From Rhodococcus sovatensis (GTDB lineage Bacteria; Actinomycetota; Actinomycetes; Mycobacteriales; Mycobacteriaceae), in the NCBI RefSeq assembly GCF_037327425.1, contig NZ_CP147846.1, forward strand, positions 1,116,001 to 1,180,000: 64,000 nt of DNA, in the 5' to 3' direction. This document shows, piece by piece, positions 54,587 to 63,976 of this stretch (positions within the stretch are counted from its first letter, which is position 1; the number at the start of each line of letters is the position of its first letter). The notes under the pieces were generated by a model that was not told where the DNA came from, ran no database searches, and was given only the letters and a program-made list of their open reading frames with translations. The translations under genes were made by a program, and so were the position numbers.

Positions 54587-55333
54587 CTAGCGGTTGTCGT
54601 CCTTCGCGTACCGTGCGGGATCGATCCCGAGTGTCTTCAGATAGGCGACGGGTTCGATGCTGGAGCCGTTGCTCCTTACTTCGAAGTGGAGATGTGGTCC
54701 CGTCGAGTTGCCGGTGCTGCCGACAGTTCCGATCTGGTCTCCCGCTGCGACCGTGTCGCCGACGTCGACACCGATGCTCGACTGATGACCGTAGTACGTC
54801 ACCGTGTTGCCGCTCTTGATGCGCACGAGATTGCCGTAGCCGTCGCCTGCGTCGCCTGCCTGCTCGACGGTTCCTCCGGTGACGGCGTAGATCGGAGTTC
54901 CCGACGGTGCAGCGAAGTCGACGCCCTGGTGGAACTGGCCGCCGTTGCCGGTGGGGTTGTTGCGGCCGCCGTATCCGGATGTGATCTCGTAGCTGCGCGC
55001 CGGTAGCGGAAGAATTGACCCGCCGAGTCCGACTGCTGGAGGAGCGGCCGTGATCTCCGGCTCGTCCGCGGCGGTGTCCTCGCTCGGCGCGGGGCCGAAG
55101 TCGGAATCGAGAATGACGCCGGCGACTTCGCTGATGAGTGCGCCCGTGGCGTCCAGGACGGCGGCGAGGATTGCTGACCGCTGCTGCGCGTCAGGCTGCG
55201 GAATCGGGACCTCGGGCAGGTCGATGGTCGGCTGCGCTGCTGCAACAGCCGGGTTGATCAGACCCGTGGCACCGATGCACAACGCCGCCGACAACACCGA
55301 ACCCGCAATAACCCTGTGAACTCTTCGACCCAC
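54587..55333 (-). CDS. M23-family metallopeptidase, secreted
   Basis: A 248-residue LytM-type endopeptidase cutting peptide bonds in peptidoglycan. Signal peptide of about 33 residues (ending NPAVAAAQ), a linker, then the M23 domain from about 115: TSGYGGRNNPTGNGGQFHQG with the first zinc His, VDFAAPSGTPIYAV, and GPHLHFEVRSNG with the second His motif. GTG start with AGGAGG nine bases before. It ends four bases from the convergent L,D-transpeptidase gene. Confidence 0.92.
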   Translation of the reverse strand: MGRRVHRVIAGSVLSAALCIGATGLINPAVAAAQPTIDLPEVPIPQPDAQQRSAILAAVLDATGALISEVAGVILDSDFGPAPSEDTAADEPEITAAPPAVGLGGSILPLPARSYEITSGYGGRNNPTGNGGQFHQGVDFAAPSGTPIYAVTGGTVEQAGDAGDGYGNLVRIKSGNTVTYYGHQSSIGVDVGDTVAAGDQIGTVGSTGNSTGPHLHFEVRSNGSSIEPVAYLKTLGIDPARYAKDDNR

Positions 55334-55665
55334 GTCTAGTGCCTCCTCGTCTCTGCCCGACAGATGTATCCCATGTGGGCTTCGTACCGGTGGCGCGTTT
55401 CGGGGCGCGTCGAATCAACGCTGAACGTTCACAGCTTTAACGTTGGTACTTTTCTTCCCCAAAAGTGCCATTTGTAACCGTACGTCACATGAACCCCATA
55501 GGAAACTCGAAAGTTGAATTACAACAACGTAATTCGTTGTGCGCCTTTCCAGTCCATGTGCGGGTAGCGACGCGTCGGGGGCAATTGAGCTACTCGTGGG
55601 CGTCAGAGCCAGCCGAGGACACAAAAAAGCCGGCCTCCGTGTGGAGACCGGCTTTCTTGCTTCTA
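55334..55665. other. 332-base gap: M23 promoter region and tRNA terminator
   Basis: No convincing gene. The left part is upstream of the M23 gene; the right end holds the tRNA-His terminator. Confidence 0.5.
55623..55655 (-). terminator. rho-independent terminator of tRNA-His
   Basis: Stem AAAGCCGG...CCGGCTTT, extended by CTCC/GGAG after one mismatch, with a four-base loop; on the minus strand it ends in a run of six T. It lies ten bases past the tRNA 3' end. Confidence 0.85.
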
Positions 55666-55742
55666 TGGGGTGAGTGACGGGACTCGAACCCGCGACACCC
55701 AGGATCACAACCTGGTGCTCTACCAGCTGAACTACACCCACC
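55666..55742 (-). tRNA. tRNA-His (GTG)
   Basis: A 77-base cloverleaf on the minus strand including the extra G(-1) paired with C73 that marks tRNA-His, and an encoded CCA. Acceptor GTGGGTG/CACTCAC, D-arm TTCAGCTGGTAGAGC, anticodon loop TTGTGAT with anticodon GTG, T-arm GGGTTCGAGTCCC. The neighbouring orn gene is on the same strand upstream. Confidence 0.96.
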
Positions 55743-55828
55743 ATAACTGCCTCCACTTCGCCCTTTCGGGCTCTGTATCAGCAGCGGAGATAATACTAGC
55801 GGTTCGTTTCTTCAGTTGCGAATCGCCC

Positions 55829-56431
55829 TCAGGTTGGCGTGTCGAGACCTTCGACGACGGCGGCAATCTCGCTGGTCGACGGGCCTGGAGGGGCCACGAA
55901 GACGGTCTGGCGGTAGTACTGCAGCTCCTTGATCGACTCCTTGATGTCGGCCAGTGCGCGGTGTGCGAGCCCCTTCGCCGGCTGACCGAAGTAGATCCTC
56001 GGGTACCACCGACGTGAGAGCTCCTTGATCGAGCTGACGTCGATCATGCGGTAGTGCAGGTAGGTGTCCAGCTCGACCATGTCGCGTGAGATGAAACCGC
56101 GATCGGTGGCGATCGAGTTGCCTGCAAGCGGAACGGTCCCTGCAACCGGCACGTGCTCACGGATATACGCCAGTACCTGCTGCTGAGCTTCTTCCAAGCT
56201 CACCGTGGATGCGCGCACCTCCTCGGTCAATCCGGACTTGGCATGCATCTTCTTCACGACGTCGGGCATTCCGGCGAGGGCGTCGTCGTCGGCATGAATG
56301 ACGATGTCCACGCCCTCACCGAGGATTTCGAGCTCGCTGTCGGTGACGAGCGCCGCGATTTCGATGAGTTTGTCCTTCGACAAATCCAAGCCGGTCATTT
56401 CGCAATCTATCCACACAAGTTTGTCCTGCAC
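55829..56431 (-). CDS. orn: oligoribonuclease
   Basis: A 200-residue DEDDh 3'-5' exonuclease degrading very short RNAs. Motifs: VWIDCEMTGLD (near 6), PLAGNSIATDRGFI (near 102), and HRALADIKESI (near 157) with the catalytic His and Asp. GTG 56431 is the family-like start; the open frame extends much further. Orn, the ATPase and cmrA stand in the same relation as Rv2511, Rv2510c and Rv2509. Confidence 0.95.
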   Translation of the reverse strand: MQDKLVWIDCEMTGLDLSKDKLIEIAALVTDSELEILGEGVDIVIHADDDALAGMPDVVKKMHAKSGLTEEVRASTVSLEEAQQQVLAYIREHVPVAGTVPLAGNSIATDRGFISRDMVELDTYLHYRMIDVSSIKELSRRWYPRIYFGQPAKGLAHRALADIKESIKELQYYRQTVFVAPPGPSTSEIAAVVEGLDTPT

Positions 56432-56516
56432 GAGACACACACTAGTGCGAGCGTGCTCACCGCTAAGGTTTGCGGTGGCGATCCACTGTGAGCGAACCGA
56501 GAAGGAGCATGCGGAT

Positions 56517-58286
56517 ATGACGGTCGATCCGGCACCGGAGAATTTCACCCCAGATGTAGCGATTCCATCCACAGGCGCCGAATTGTCCCCTGCCGAGAAA
56601 GCGAAGGTAGCCAAGGCTGCCGCCGTCGAAGCCGCTCGGGTCGCCGCGGAAGCACTGGCGGCTGCCGAGGCCGCTGAGAAGGAAGCTGCAGCCGCAGAAT
56701 CTGTCGCTGCAGTTCCAGCCGTCGCCGAAGCTAGCACCGTCTCAGGTGAGATCGCTGCCGGTTACGCATCGGAAGGAGCGGCACTCGAACTCGGCACAGT
56801 CGTCCTCGACGGGTCGACTGATCCGGATGCGAAGATCCGTATTCCCCTCGCCACACTCAACCGGCATGGACTCGTCGCCGGAGCCACCGGTACCGGCAAG
56901 ACGAAGACGCTGCAGGGCATCGCGGAGCAGTTGTCCGCGGCGGGGGTACCGGTCGTCATGGCTGATGTGAAGGGCGACCTGTCCGGGCTGTCGGCGCCGG
57001 GTGAAGACAACGAGAAGATCCGCGCTCGTGCGGTCGACACCGGCGCGTCGGACTGGGTTCCGACCGGATATCCCGTCGAGTTCCTCTCCCTGGGCACCGA
57101 AGGAATCGGAATACCGGTGCGCGCGACCATCACGGCGTTCGGTCCCATCTTGTTGAGTAAGGTGTTGGGGCTGAACAACACTCAGGAGTCGACGCTCGGT
57201 CTGATCTTTCACTGGGCGGACAAGCAGGGGCTCGCGCTGCTGGACCTCAAGGATCTCCGCGCGGTCATCACACATCTGACGAGCGACGAGGGCAAAGCGG
57301 ACCTGAAAGGCATCGGCGGCGTCTCGTCAGCGACGGCTGGGGTCATTCTGCGCGCGCTCGTCAACCTCGAAGCAGACGGCGGGGACACCTTCTTCGGCGA
57401 GCCCGAGCTCGAGACCGAGGACCTCCTACGCATAGGCGCCGACGGCAAGGGTGTCATCACGCTGTTCGAACTCGGAGCCCATGCGGCGCGACCAGTGATG
57501 TTCTCGACATTCCTCATGTGGGTTCTCGCCGATATGTTCCAGACGCTCCCTGAGGTAGGCGACGTCGACAAGCCCAAGCTCGTCTTCATCTTCGACGAGG
57601 CCCACCTGTTGTTTGCGGACGCTTCGAAAGCATTCCTGCAGCAGGTCGAGCAGACCGTGAAGCTGATCCGGTCCAAGGGGGTCGGCATCTTCTTCTGCAC
57701 GCAGCTCCCGACCGATGTGCCCAACGAAGTGCTCTCTCAACTCGGCGCGCGGATCCAGCACGCCTTGCGCGCGTTCACACCCGACGATCAGAAGGCGCTG
57801 AACAAGACCGTCCGTACCTATCCGAAGACGAAGGCGTACGACCTCGAGAAGGCACTGACCTCGCTGGGAACCGGTGAGGCAATCGTGACGGTCCTGTCCG
57901 AGACGGGTGCACCGACGCCGGTGGCATGGACCAAGATCCGTCCGCCCCGCTCGCTCATGGACACCATCGGCAACGACGCCATCGCCGCTGCCGCGACGGC
58001 AAGCCCGCTGAGCGCACAGTACCGCGAGACGATCGACCGCGAGTCGGCGTACGAAAAACTGCAGGCTCGGGTTGCGGATGCCCCCGTTCCCGCAGAGAAC
58101 TTCGACTACCCGCCGTTGCCGACGGATTTGCCCGACCTGCCGCCGTCGGTACCGGAGGGTCCGTCCGCTGCCGAACGGATCATGGACAATCCAGCGGTCA
58201 AGAGTTTCTTGCGATCCGCGGCTTCTGCTGCAGGACGGGAGATCTCACGCAGCATCTTCGGTACCGGGCGCCGCCGCAAGAGGTGA
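56517..58286 (+). CDS. DUF853/HerA-like ATPase (Rv2510c-type)
   Basis: A 589-residue P-loop ATPase. An Ala/Glu-rich N-terminal coiled stretch (about 20-65) precedes Walker A GATGTGKTKTLQGIAEQ (near 125) and Walker B KLVFIFDEAHLLF (near 355), with FFCTQLPTDVP (near 388) as the sensor region. DUF853 proteins are related to HerA/FtsK translocases, but their role is unknown. AAGGAG precedes the ATG by nine bases. It is divergent from orn and convergent with cmrA. Confidence 0.88.
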   Translation: MTVDPAPENFTPDVAIPSTGAELSPAEKAKVAKAAAVEAARVAAEALAAAEAAEKEAAAAESVAAVPAVAEASTVSGEIAAGYASEGAALELGTVVLDGSTDPDAKIRIPLATLNRHGLVAGATGTGKTKTLQGIAEQLSAAGVPVVMADVKGDLSGLSAPGEDNEKIRARAVDTGASDWVPTGYPVEFLSLGTEGIGIPVRATITAFGPILLSKVLGLNNTQESTLGLIFHWADKQGLALLDLKDLRAVITHLTSDEGKADLKGIGGVSSATAGVILRALVNLEADGGDTFFGEPELETEDLLRIGADGKGVITLFELGAHAARPVMFSTFLMWVLADMFQTLPEVGDVDKPKLVFIFDEAHLLFADASKAFLQQVEQTVKLIRSKGVGIFFCTQLPTDVPNEVLSQLGARIQHALRAFTPDDQKALNKTVRTYPKTKAYDLEKALTSLGTGEAIVTVLSETGAPTPVAWTKIRPPRSLMDTIGNDAIAAAATASPLSAQYRETIDRESAYEKLQARVADAPVPAENFDYPPLPTDLPDLPPSVPEGPSAAERIMDNPAVKSFLRSAASAAGREISRSIFGTGRRRKR

Positions 58287-58291
58287 TGCCG

Positions 58292-59095
58292 CTAGCCGCC
58301 CAGCTTCTTGTAGAAGCTGCCGACTATGGGCGCCGAGATGGCGCGCGGGCTGTACTGGCCTGCGATCGACATGCCCTTGCTCAGCAACCCGGGAACGACT
58401 CGCATCTTGTTCTTGGCGAGCGAGTCGAGTGACAGCTTCGCCGTGTACGCGCTGTCGATCCACAGAAAGTCTGGAACGAGCTTGTCGACGATCGACGCGT
58501 CGGCCGGATCAGGCGTCTCGGTGCGGACCGGACCGGGCGCGAGAAGAGTGACGTGGACGCCGCTGTCCTTCAGTTCGAGCCGCAGCGACTCGGAGAACGT
58601 GTTGACGAAGGCCTTCGTCGCTGCATACGTCGCGTTGTTGGGGATGGCCATATTGCCCGCCGCGGAACCGGTGATGAGAATGCCCCCGCTGCCGCGAGCA
58701 ATCATCCCCGGGATAACCGCCAGCGTCAGGTCGTGCACCGCAACGGCATTGAGTTCGACCTGGTCGCGCTCGTAGGCAGGGTCGAGTCCCGACACCGGTC
58801 CGAATGTCGCGATGCCGGCGTTGTTGCACAGGATGCTGATCTCGCGGCCGGCAATCTCGTCGGCAAACGGAGTGCGCGCGTCCCGGTCCGACAGGTCGAG
58901 AACGCGGATTTCGACGGTCACTCCGTGATCGGCCTCGAGCTTCTTCGCGAGTGCTTCGAGCAACTCGCCTCTCCTGGCAACGATGATCAGCGAATGGCCG
59001 CGTGCGGCAAGTTCGGTGGCCAACGCCTCTCCGATGCCGGAAGAGGCTCCGGTGACGACGGCACGGGCTTCGGGTGCAGGACTCGGCAGGCTCAC
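58292..59095 (-). CDS. cmrA: mycolate reductase-like SDR (CmrA type)
   Basis: A 267-residue SDR: TGASSGIGEALATELAARGH (near 15), NNAGIATFG (near 90), ITGSAAGN (near 140) and ATYAATKAFVNTFSESLRL (near 153) with Tyr and Lys. Conserved order with orn and the DUF853 ATPase identifies it as the Rv2509 (CmrA) counterpart, which reduces the 3-oxo group of newly condensed mycolate. It acts on the cytoplasmic side of envelope lipid synthesis. The assignment rests on synteny plus SDR type. Confidence 0.85.
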   Translation of the reverse strand: MSLPSPAPEARAVVTGASSGIGEALATELAARGHSLIIVARRGELLEALAKKLEADHGVTVEIRVLDLSDRDARTPFADEIAGREISILCNNAGIATFGPVSGLDPAYERDQVELNAVAVHDLTLAVIPGMIARGSGGILITGSAAGNMAIPNNATYAATKAFVNTFSESLRLELKDSGVHVTLLAPGPVRTETPDPADASIVDKLVPDFLWIDSAYTAKLSLDSLAKNKMRVVPGLLSKGMSIAGQYSPRAISAPIVGSFYKKLGG

Positions 59096-59119
59096 GGTGA
59101 GACAGGGTAGTGGATGGGA

Positions 59120-61156
59120 TCAGATGCGTGCCGCGAGAGTTGTTCCCTGCTCGATCGCTCGCTTGGCATCGAGCTCCGACGCCAGCTCGGCGCCACCGAT
59201 CACATGGGTTGCGGTCCCCGAGGACTCCAGGTCGTCGACCAAGTCTCTGACCGATTCCTGTCCGGCGCAGACGACGATCGTGTCGACGTGCAGGGTGCGT
59301 GGACGCTCGTGTTTGTCACCGAACGTGATGTGGAGTCCGTCGTCGTCGATCCGCTCGTAATTGACTCCGGACAGCTCGTGCACGCCTTTCGCTTTCAGCG
59401 CTGCACGATGCACCCAGCCGGTGGTTTTTGCGAGGCCGGCGCCGATCTTGCCTTTCTTGCGTTGAAGTAGGTAGACCTCGCGAGGTGAGGGTGCGGGGAC
59501 AGGGGTCGTGAGTGCGCCGGGCGCTGCTTCGGGTTCGGTGACGCCCCACTCCTGCTTCCACTCCTTCAGATCCAGGGTGGGGGACGCGTCGGTGGTGAGG
59601 AATTCGGAGATGTCGACGCCGATGCCGCCTGCACCGATCACCGCGACCCGCTCGCCCACTGGCCTACCGTCCTCGACCACTTCGGCGTAGGACAACACCG
59701 ACGGGTGATCGATGCCCGGTATGGACGGAATTCGAGGTACGACGCCGGTGGCAACGACGACCTCGTCGAAATCCCCATTGCGCAGTTCGTTCGCGGTCAC
59801 CCGATGGCCCAGATGTACGGCGACGTCGGCGTCTTTCAGCGCGTTGGTGAAGTAGCGGATGGTCTCGGCGAACTCCTCCTTGCCTGGAATTCGCTGTGCT
59901 ATGCCGAATTGACCGCCGAGAGTGGGACGCGCTTCGAAAAGGCTGACGGCGTGTCCGCGTCGGGCCGACTCCAAGGCAGCAGACAGCCCGGCGGGACCGC
60001 CACCGACGACGGCAACCTTCTTGGGCCTACGAGTGGGAAGTAGCTGCAGTTCGATCTCACGTCCGGCACGTGGATTGACCAAACACGAGACAGTCTTGTG
60101 TACGAACGCGTGATCGAGGCACGCCTGGTTGCACGCGATGCAGGTGTTGATGCTGTCTGCGGCGTCTGCCTCGGCTTTGCGCACCCAGAACGGGTCGGCG
60201 AGCATAGGTCTAGCCATGCAGATCAGTTGCGCGTCGCCACGCTCGAGAATGTCCTCGGCGATGTCGGGCATGTTGATTCGGTTCGACGCCGCGACGGGGA
60301 TGGAGACGTGTTTGTCGAGCTTTCCGGTGATGTCTGCGAATGCAGCGCGGGGTACGGAAGTCACGATGGTGGGCACTCTCGACTCATGCCAACCGATGTC
60401 GGTATTGATGATGTCGACGCCGACGCGTTCCAATTCCTGTGCAAGAGCGACGATGTCGTCCCAGCTCTGACCGCCCTCCACGAGATCGGCCATCGACAGT
60501 CGGAATACGATCAAGAAGTCCTGCCCGACGGCTTCGCGAATCTGCTGTGAGATCTCCACTGCGATCCGGCGCCTGTTCGACGGACTCCCACCCCATTCGT
60601 CGCGTCGGTGATTGGTGCGCTCGGAAAGAAACTGATTGATGAAATAGCCTTCGCCGCCCATGATTTCGACGCCATCGTATCCGGCCGACTGTGCCAGTCG
60701 GGCGCAGCGCACGTAGTTGCGGATTTGCCACCGAACCCCGCGTGAGGTGAGCCGTCGTGGACGAAAGGGATTGATAGGAGCCTTGATCGACGACGCCGAC
60801 ACACTGAACGGCTGGTACGAGTACCGGCCGGCGTGCAGGATCTGGAGCGCGATCTTGCCGCCTTCGCGATGAACGGCGTCGGTGATCGTGCGATGTCGAC
60901 GCGCCTCGAGACGATTGGTCAGCTTCGCGCCGAACGGAAGCAGCCAGCCGGTTCGGTTGGGCGCGTATCCGCCGGTCACGATGAGCGCGACCCCGCCGCG
61001 CGCCCGTTCGGCGAAATACTCGGCCAATCGACCGGTGTCGCGTGCCCGGTCCTCGAGTCCGGTGTGGATCGAGCCCATGATCACGCGATTTTTCAACGAC
61101 GTTCTGCCGATGTTCAGCGGTGAGAGCAGGTTCGGATATCTAATCGATGTGGTCAC
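59120..61156 (-). CDS. fadH: NADPH-dependent 2,4-dienoyl-CoA reductase-like flavoprotein
   Basis: A 678-residue FadH-type enzyme of the old-yellow-enzyme family. The N-terminal TIM barrel (1-360; SPLNIGRTSLKNRVIMG, then GGEGYFINQFLSERTN) binds FMN; CIACNQACLDHAF with a further Cys 11 residues on binds a 4Fe-4S cluster (near 345-360); VAVVGGGPAGLSAALESARRG (near 385) binds FAD, and VAVIGAGGIGVDISEFL (near 510) binds NADPH. GTG 61156 overlaps the padR stop by four bases. It could reduce dienoyl-CoA or another enone. Confidence 0.9.
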   Translation of the reverse strand: MTTSIRYPNLLSPLNIGRTSLKNRVIMGSIHTGLEDRARDTGRLAEYFAERARGGVALIVTGGYAPNRTGWLLPFGAKLTNRLEARRHRTITDAVHREGGKIALQILHAGRYSYQPFSVSASSIKAPINPFRPRRLTSRGVRWQIRNYVRCARLAQSAGYDGVEIMGGEGYFINQFLSERTNHRRDEWGGSPSNRRRIAVEISQQIREAVGQDFLIVFRLSMADLVEGGQSWDDIVALAQELERVGVDIINTDIGWHESRVPTIVTSVPRAAFADITGKLDKHVSIPVAASNRINMPDIAEDILERGDAQLICMARPMLADPFWVRKAEADAADSINTCIACNQACLDHAFVHKTVSCLVNPRAGREIELQLLPTRRPKKVAVVGGGPAGLSAALESARRGHAVSLFEARPTLGGQFGIAQRIPGKEEFAETIRYFTNALKDADVAVHLGHRVTANELRNGDFDEVVVATGVVPRIPSIPGIDHPSVLSYAEVVEDGRPVGERVAVIGAGGIGVDISEFLTTDASPTLDLKEWKQEWGVTEPEAAPGALTTPVPAPSPREVYLLQRKKGKIGAGLAKTTGWVHRAALKAKGVHELSGVNYERIDDDGLHITFGDKHERPRTLHVDTIVVCAGQESVRDLVDDLESSGTATHVIGGAELASELDAKRAIEQGTTLAARI

Positions 61157-61680
61157 AGTTTCTCCAAGATCTCGTCGCACCATTCGGCAAAGCCTTCCTC
61201 GACTCGGATCCCTCCGCGAAGCACGAGGTATTGGTGCAACGCAGTTCCGGTGAGGTCGTCAGGGGAGGGAAAATCGCGCTTCTCGATAAGTCTGTACAGC
61301 TCGAGGCGTTCGACGTGGACCGACCTGTGGCGCCTGACCTCGGCCGTCAACGCGGCGATGTCACCGTTGGCGGCGCCGCGGATCTTCACGGCCAGTTCTT
61401 CGCGCAAAGTACTCGGTTCGGTCGGCTCGGCAATCCATCGGTCGAGTTCGTTTCGTCCGGCAACGCTGACCGAGTAGACCTTTTTGTCCGGTCGGCCTTC
61501 TTGAACGACCGCGGTGCCGACGATCCATCCCGCCGCGTCCATTCGCGTCAAGACTCGATAGATCTGTTGGTGTGTGGCGCTCCAGAAGAAGCCGATGGAC
61601 TTGTCGAATCTGCGCGCGAGTTCGTACCCCGAGCCGGACAGTTCGGTGAGGGAGACGAGTATCGCGTGTTCGAGTGCCAC
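61153..61680 (-). CDS. PadR-family transcriptional regulator
   Basis: A 175-residue PadR protein: winged helix ALEHAILVSLTELSGSGYEL with HQQIYRVLTRMDAAGWIV (about 1-60), GRPDKKVYSVSVAGRNEL in the wing, then the C-terminal dimer helices. GTG 61680 is chosen as the usual PadR start. A perfect palindrome lies upstream and the fadH-like gene is translationally coupled, so it probably represses itself and fadH. Confidence 0.9.
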   Translation of the reverse strand: MALEHAILVSLTELSGSGYELARRFDKSIGFFWSATHQQIYRVLTRMDAAGWIVGTAVVQEGRPDKKVYSVSVAGRNELDRWIAEPTEPSTLREELAVKIRGAANGDIAALTAEVRRHRSVHVERLELYRLIEKRDFPSPDDLTGTALHQYLVLRGGIRVEEGFAEWCDEILEKL

Positions 61681-61708
61681 GCGAACCAGTATGTATGCAA
61701 CGGACTGA

Positions 61709-61728
61709 CTATGCAACAGAGTGCATAG
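61709..61728. promoter_or_regulatory. candidate PadR operator
   Basis: CTATGCA-ACAGAG-TGCATAG, perfect seven-base arms, 28 bases before the padR start; a further TATGCAA lies at 61694. It is also in the promoter region of the divergent MFS gene. Confidence 0.6.
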
Positions 61729-61813
61729 CTAGATTCTTGGCATGAGGGCATAGCGGACGAGCCGATACCTGAGTAGCAGGTCCATCGAGCCCGACTCGCC
61801 TAGGCTTCCCGTC

Positions 61814-63136
61814 ATGGACACTCGGGCCGAGAATGCCGTCGTCGGCGTCGCGACTGCGCGCAAACAGGTATTCGCCTGGGGGATATGGGATTGGGGATCG
61901 GCCGCGTTCAATGCGGTCATCCTCACCTTCGTGTTCTCGGTGTACCTCACCGATGCCGTCGGTGACGATCTCCCCGGATCGATCTCGGCTACGTCGTGGT
62001 TCAGTTGGTCGGTCGGAATTGCGGGCGTCGTGATCGCGGTGCTGGCGCCCGTGTCCGGCCAACGCTTCGATGCCAGAGGCAAGAGGAAGCGTTCGCTCGC
62101 GCTCCTCACCGGCTTGACGGTCGTGAGCATGTCCGGTCTCTACTTCGTCAAAGACGACTACCACTACCTGTGGCTGGGGCTCGTGCTGCTGGCGGCAGGA
62201 TCGATTCTGTTCGAGTTGGCCAGCATTCCGTACAACGCGATGCTCAGGCAGGTGTCGACTCCGGAGAACATCGGCCGCGTCTCCGGATTCGGTTGGTCGA
62301 TGGGATATTTCGGCGGAATCGTCCTGCTGTTGATCTGCTACGTCGGCTTCATCGTCGGAGACGGAGACACTCGCGGACTGTTCGGCCTGACGACGGACGG
62401 TGGTCTCAACATCCGTGTCGTCGCGCTCCTCGCCGCTGTGTGGTTTGCCGTATCCGCCATCCCGGTGCTGCTCACCGTCCCCGAGTTGCCTTCTACGGCG
62501 GCCGATCCCGGTGCCGCCAAAGCCGGAATGCTCGAGTCGTACAAGGTTTTGTTCCGCGACCTTCGTGAACTCTGGTCAGCCGACAGGCGCAGCGTCTACT
62601 TCCTGGCCGCGAGTGCGTTGTTCCGCGACGGTCTCGCGGGTGTGTTCACGTTCGGAGCGGTACTCGCCGTGAGCGTGTACGGAATCGGGACCGCCGACGT
62701 GTTGCTGTTCGGCGTTGCAGCGAATGTAGCCGCCGGGCTGGGCGCGATCACGGCGGGTCGATTCGATGATCGAGTGGGCCCGAAGGCGGTCATCGTGTTC
62801 TCGCTGACAGCGATGATTCTCGCGGGTGTTGTACTTCTGTTCGTGTCAGGTCCGTTGATGTTCTGGGTGTTCGGCCTGATTCTCTGCTTGTTCGTCGGCC
62901 CTGCGCAATCGTCCTCTCGTACGTATCTGGCGCGGTTGGCTCCACCCGGTCGGGAAGGACAGTTCTTCGGCCTGTACGCGACGACGGGTCGGGCAGTGTC
63001 CTTCCTGGCGCCGACTCTGTTCGGACTTTTCGTGTGGATGTTCGACGCCGACCGCGCCGGAATCGGTGGATTGCTGGTGGTTCTGGTCATCGGATTGGGC
63101 GCACTTCTGGCGGTCAAGTCACCGGACAAGGTCTGA
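61814..63136 (+). CDS. MFS transporter (UMF1/Atg22-like)
   Basis: A 440-residue membrane transporter with about 12 hydrophobic segments. WGIWDWGSAAFNAVILTF at the start, PYNAMLRQVSTPENIGRVSG (near 137) with FGWSMGYFGGIVLLL, and RDGLAGVFTFGAVLA (near 275) match the UMF1/Atg22-like group of the major facilitator superfamily. The substrate is unknown. It is divergent from padR and could share its control. Confidence 0.88.
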   Translation: MDTRAENAVVGVATARKQVFAWGIWDWGSAAFNAVILTFVFSVYLTDAVGDDLPGSISATSWFSWSVGIAGVVIAVLAPVSGQRFDARGKRKRSLALLTGLTVVSMSGLYFVKDDYHYLWLGLVLLAAGSILFELASIPYNAMLRQVSTPENIGRVSGFGWSMGYFGGIVLLLICYVGFIVGDGDTRGLFGLTTDGGLNIRVVALLAAVWFAVSAIPVLLTVPELPSTAADPGAAKAGMLESYKVLFRDLRELWSADRRSVYFLAASALFRDGLAGVFTFGAVLAVSVYGIGTADVLLFGVAANVAAGLGAITAGRFDDRVGPKAVIVFSLTAMILAGVVLLFVSGPLMFWVFGLILCLFVGPAQSSSRTYLARLAPPGREGQFFGLYATTGRAVSFLAPTLFGLFVWMFDADRAGIGGLLVVLVIGLGALLAVKSPDKV

Positions 63137-63148
63137 CGAAACCGACGA

Positions 63149-63976
63149 TCAGGTCGATATGCGGGCAAGAATCTCCGAGGCCAGGCCGTCCGGTGCCTCC
63201 TCCGGTACCCAATGCGACACACCGTCGAGCTCGACGAACTTGTACTCCGCATCCACGAACTCGCCGCATCGTTCGGCGCCTGCACGGCCGATGGCCGAGT
63301 CCTGATTGCTCCAGAGAAAGGTCGTCGGAACACTCACCGGACCCAACCGTCCGAACTCGCTCGTCATCGCCCGGTACCACTCGAGAGCGGCCGTGAGTGC
63401 GCCCGGCTCGGCGAGGTGCTTCACGTATCTGTCGTCCGGACTGTCGTCGGAGAACATCGCCCGTAGTCGCTGCGCATCGTTCTCCAGCAAGAGTTGTTCG
63501 GCTTTGCCCTCTTGACGAAGCAGTCCGATGTACGACGACCGCTCCTGTTGGTCGGCATCCTCTCGGACGGCCCAACCGAAGGCGGCGGTGTGCGGTACCG
63601 ACACTGCCGTGAGTGAACGAACCTGCAAAGGATGGGTAGCGGCCAATTGCCAGGCAACGGCGGCGCCCCAATCGTGCCCAACGACATGCGCGGATTCGAG
63701 GCCGAACGCCTCGATGATCGCGAGGACGTCGTCGACCAGGTGAGAAGACCGGTAGGAGTCGGTCCCGAGGGGACGTGCGCCGGGGGAGTAGCCGCGCTGG
63801 TCAGGTGCGATGGTGCGAATGCCGGCGGCGGTGAGAGTTGGCACGACGCGGTCCCAGCATGCCGAGGTCTGCGGAAATCCGTGAAGAAGTACGACCGGGA
63901 CGCCGTCGTCGGGTCCGTCCACAGACACGTCGAACACCAGACCGTCGACGGTCACTGTGGTGGCGCTTGCTGTCAT
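63149..63976 (-). CDS. alpha/beta hydrolase, epoxide-hydrolase-like
   Basis: A 275-residue alpha/beta hydrolase. VVLLHGFPQTSACWD (near 29) gives the HGxP oxyanion motif, APDQRGYSPGA (near 57), and VVGHDWGAAVAWQLA (near 97) an Asp nucleophile of epoxide hydrolases or dehalogenases; the catalytic His is in GVSHWVPEEAP (near 255). It is convergent with the MFS gene. The substrate is unknown. Confidence 0.88.
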   Translation of the reverse strand: MTASATTVTVDGLVFDVSVDGPDDGVPVVLLHGFPQTSACWDRVVPTLTAAGIRTIAPDQRGYSPGARPLGTDSYRSSHLVDDVLAIIEAFGLESAHVVGHDWGAAVAWQLAATHPLQVRSLTAVSVPHTAAFGWAVREDADQQERSSYIGLLRQEGKAEQLLLENDAQRLRAMFSDDSPDDRYVKHLAEPGALTAALEWYRAMTSEFGRLGPVSVPTTFLWSNQDSAIGRAGAERCGEFVDAEYKFVELDGVSHWVPEEAPDGLASEILARIST

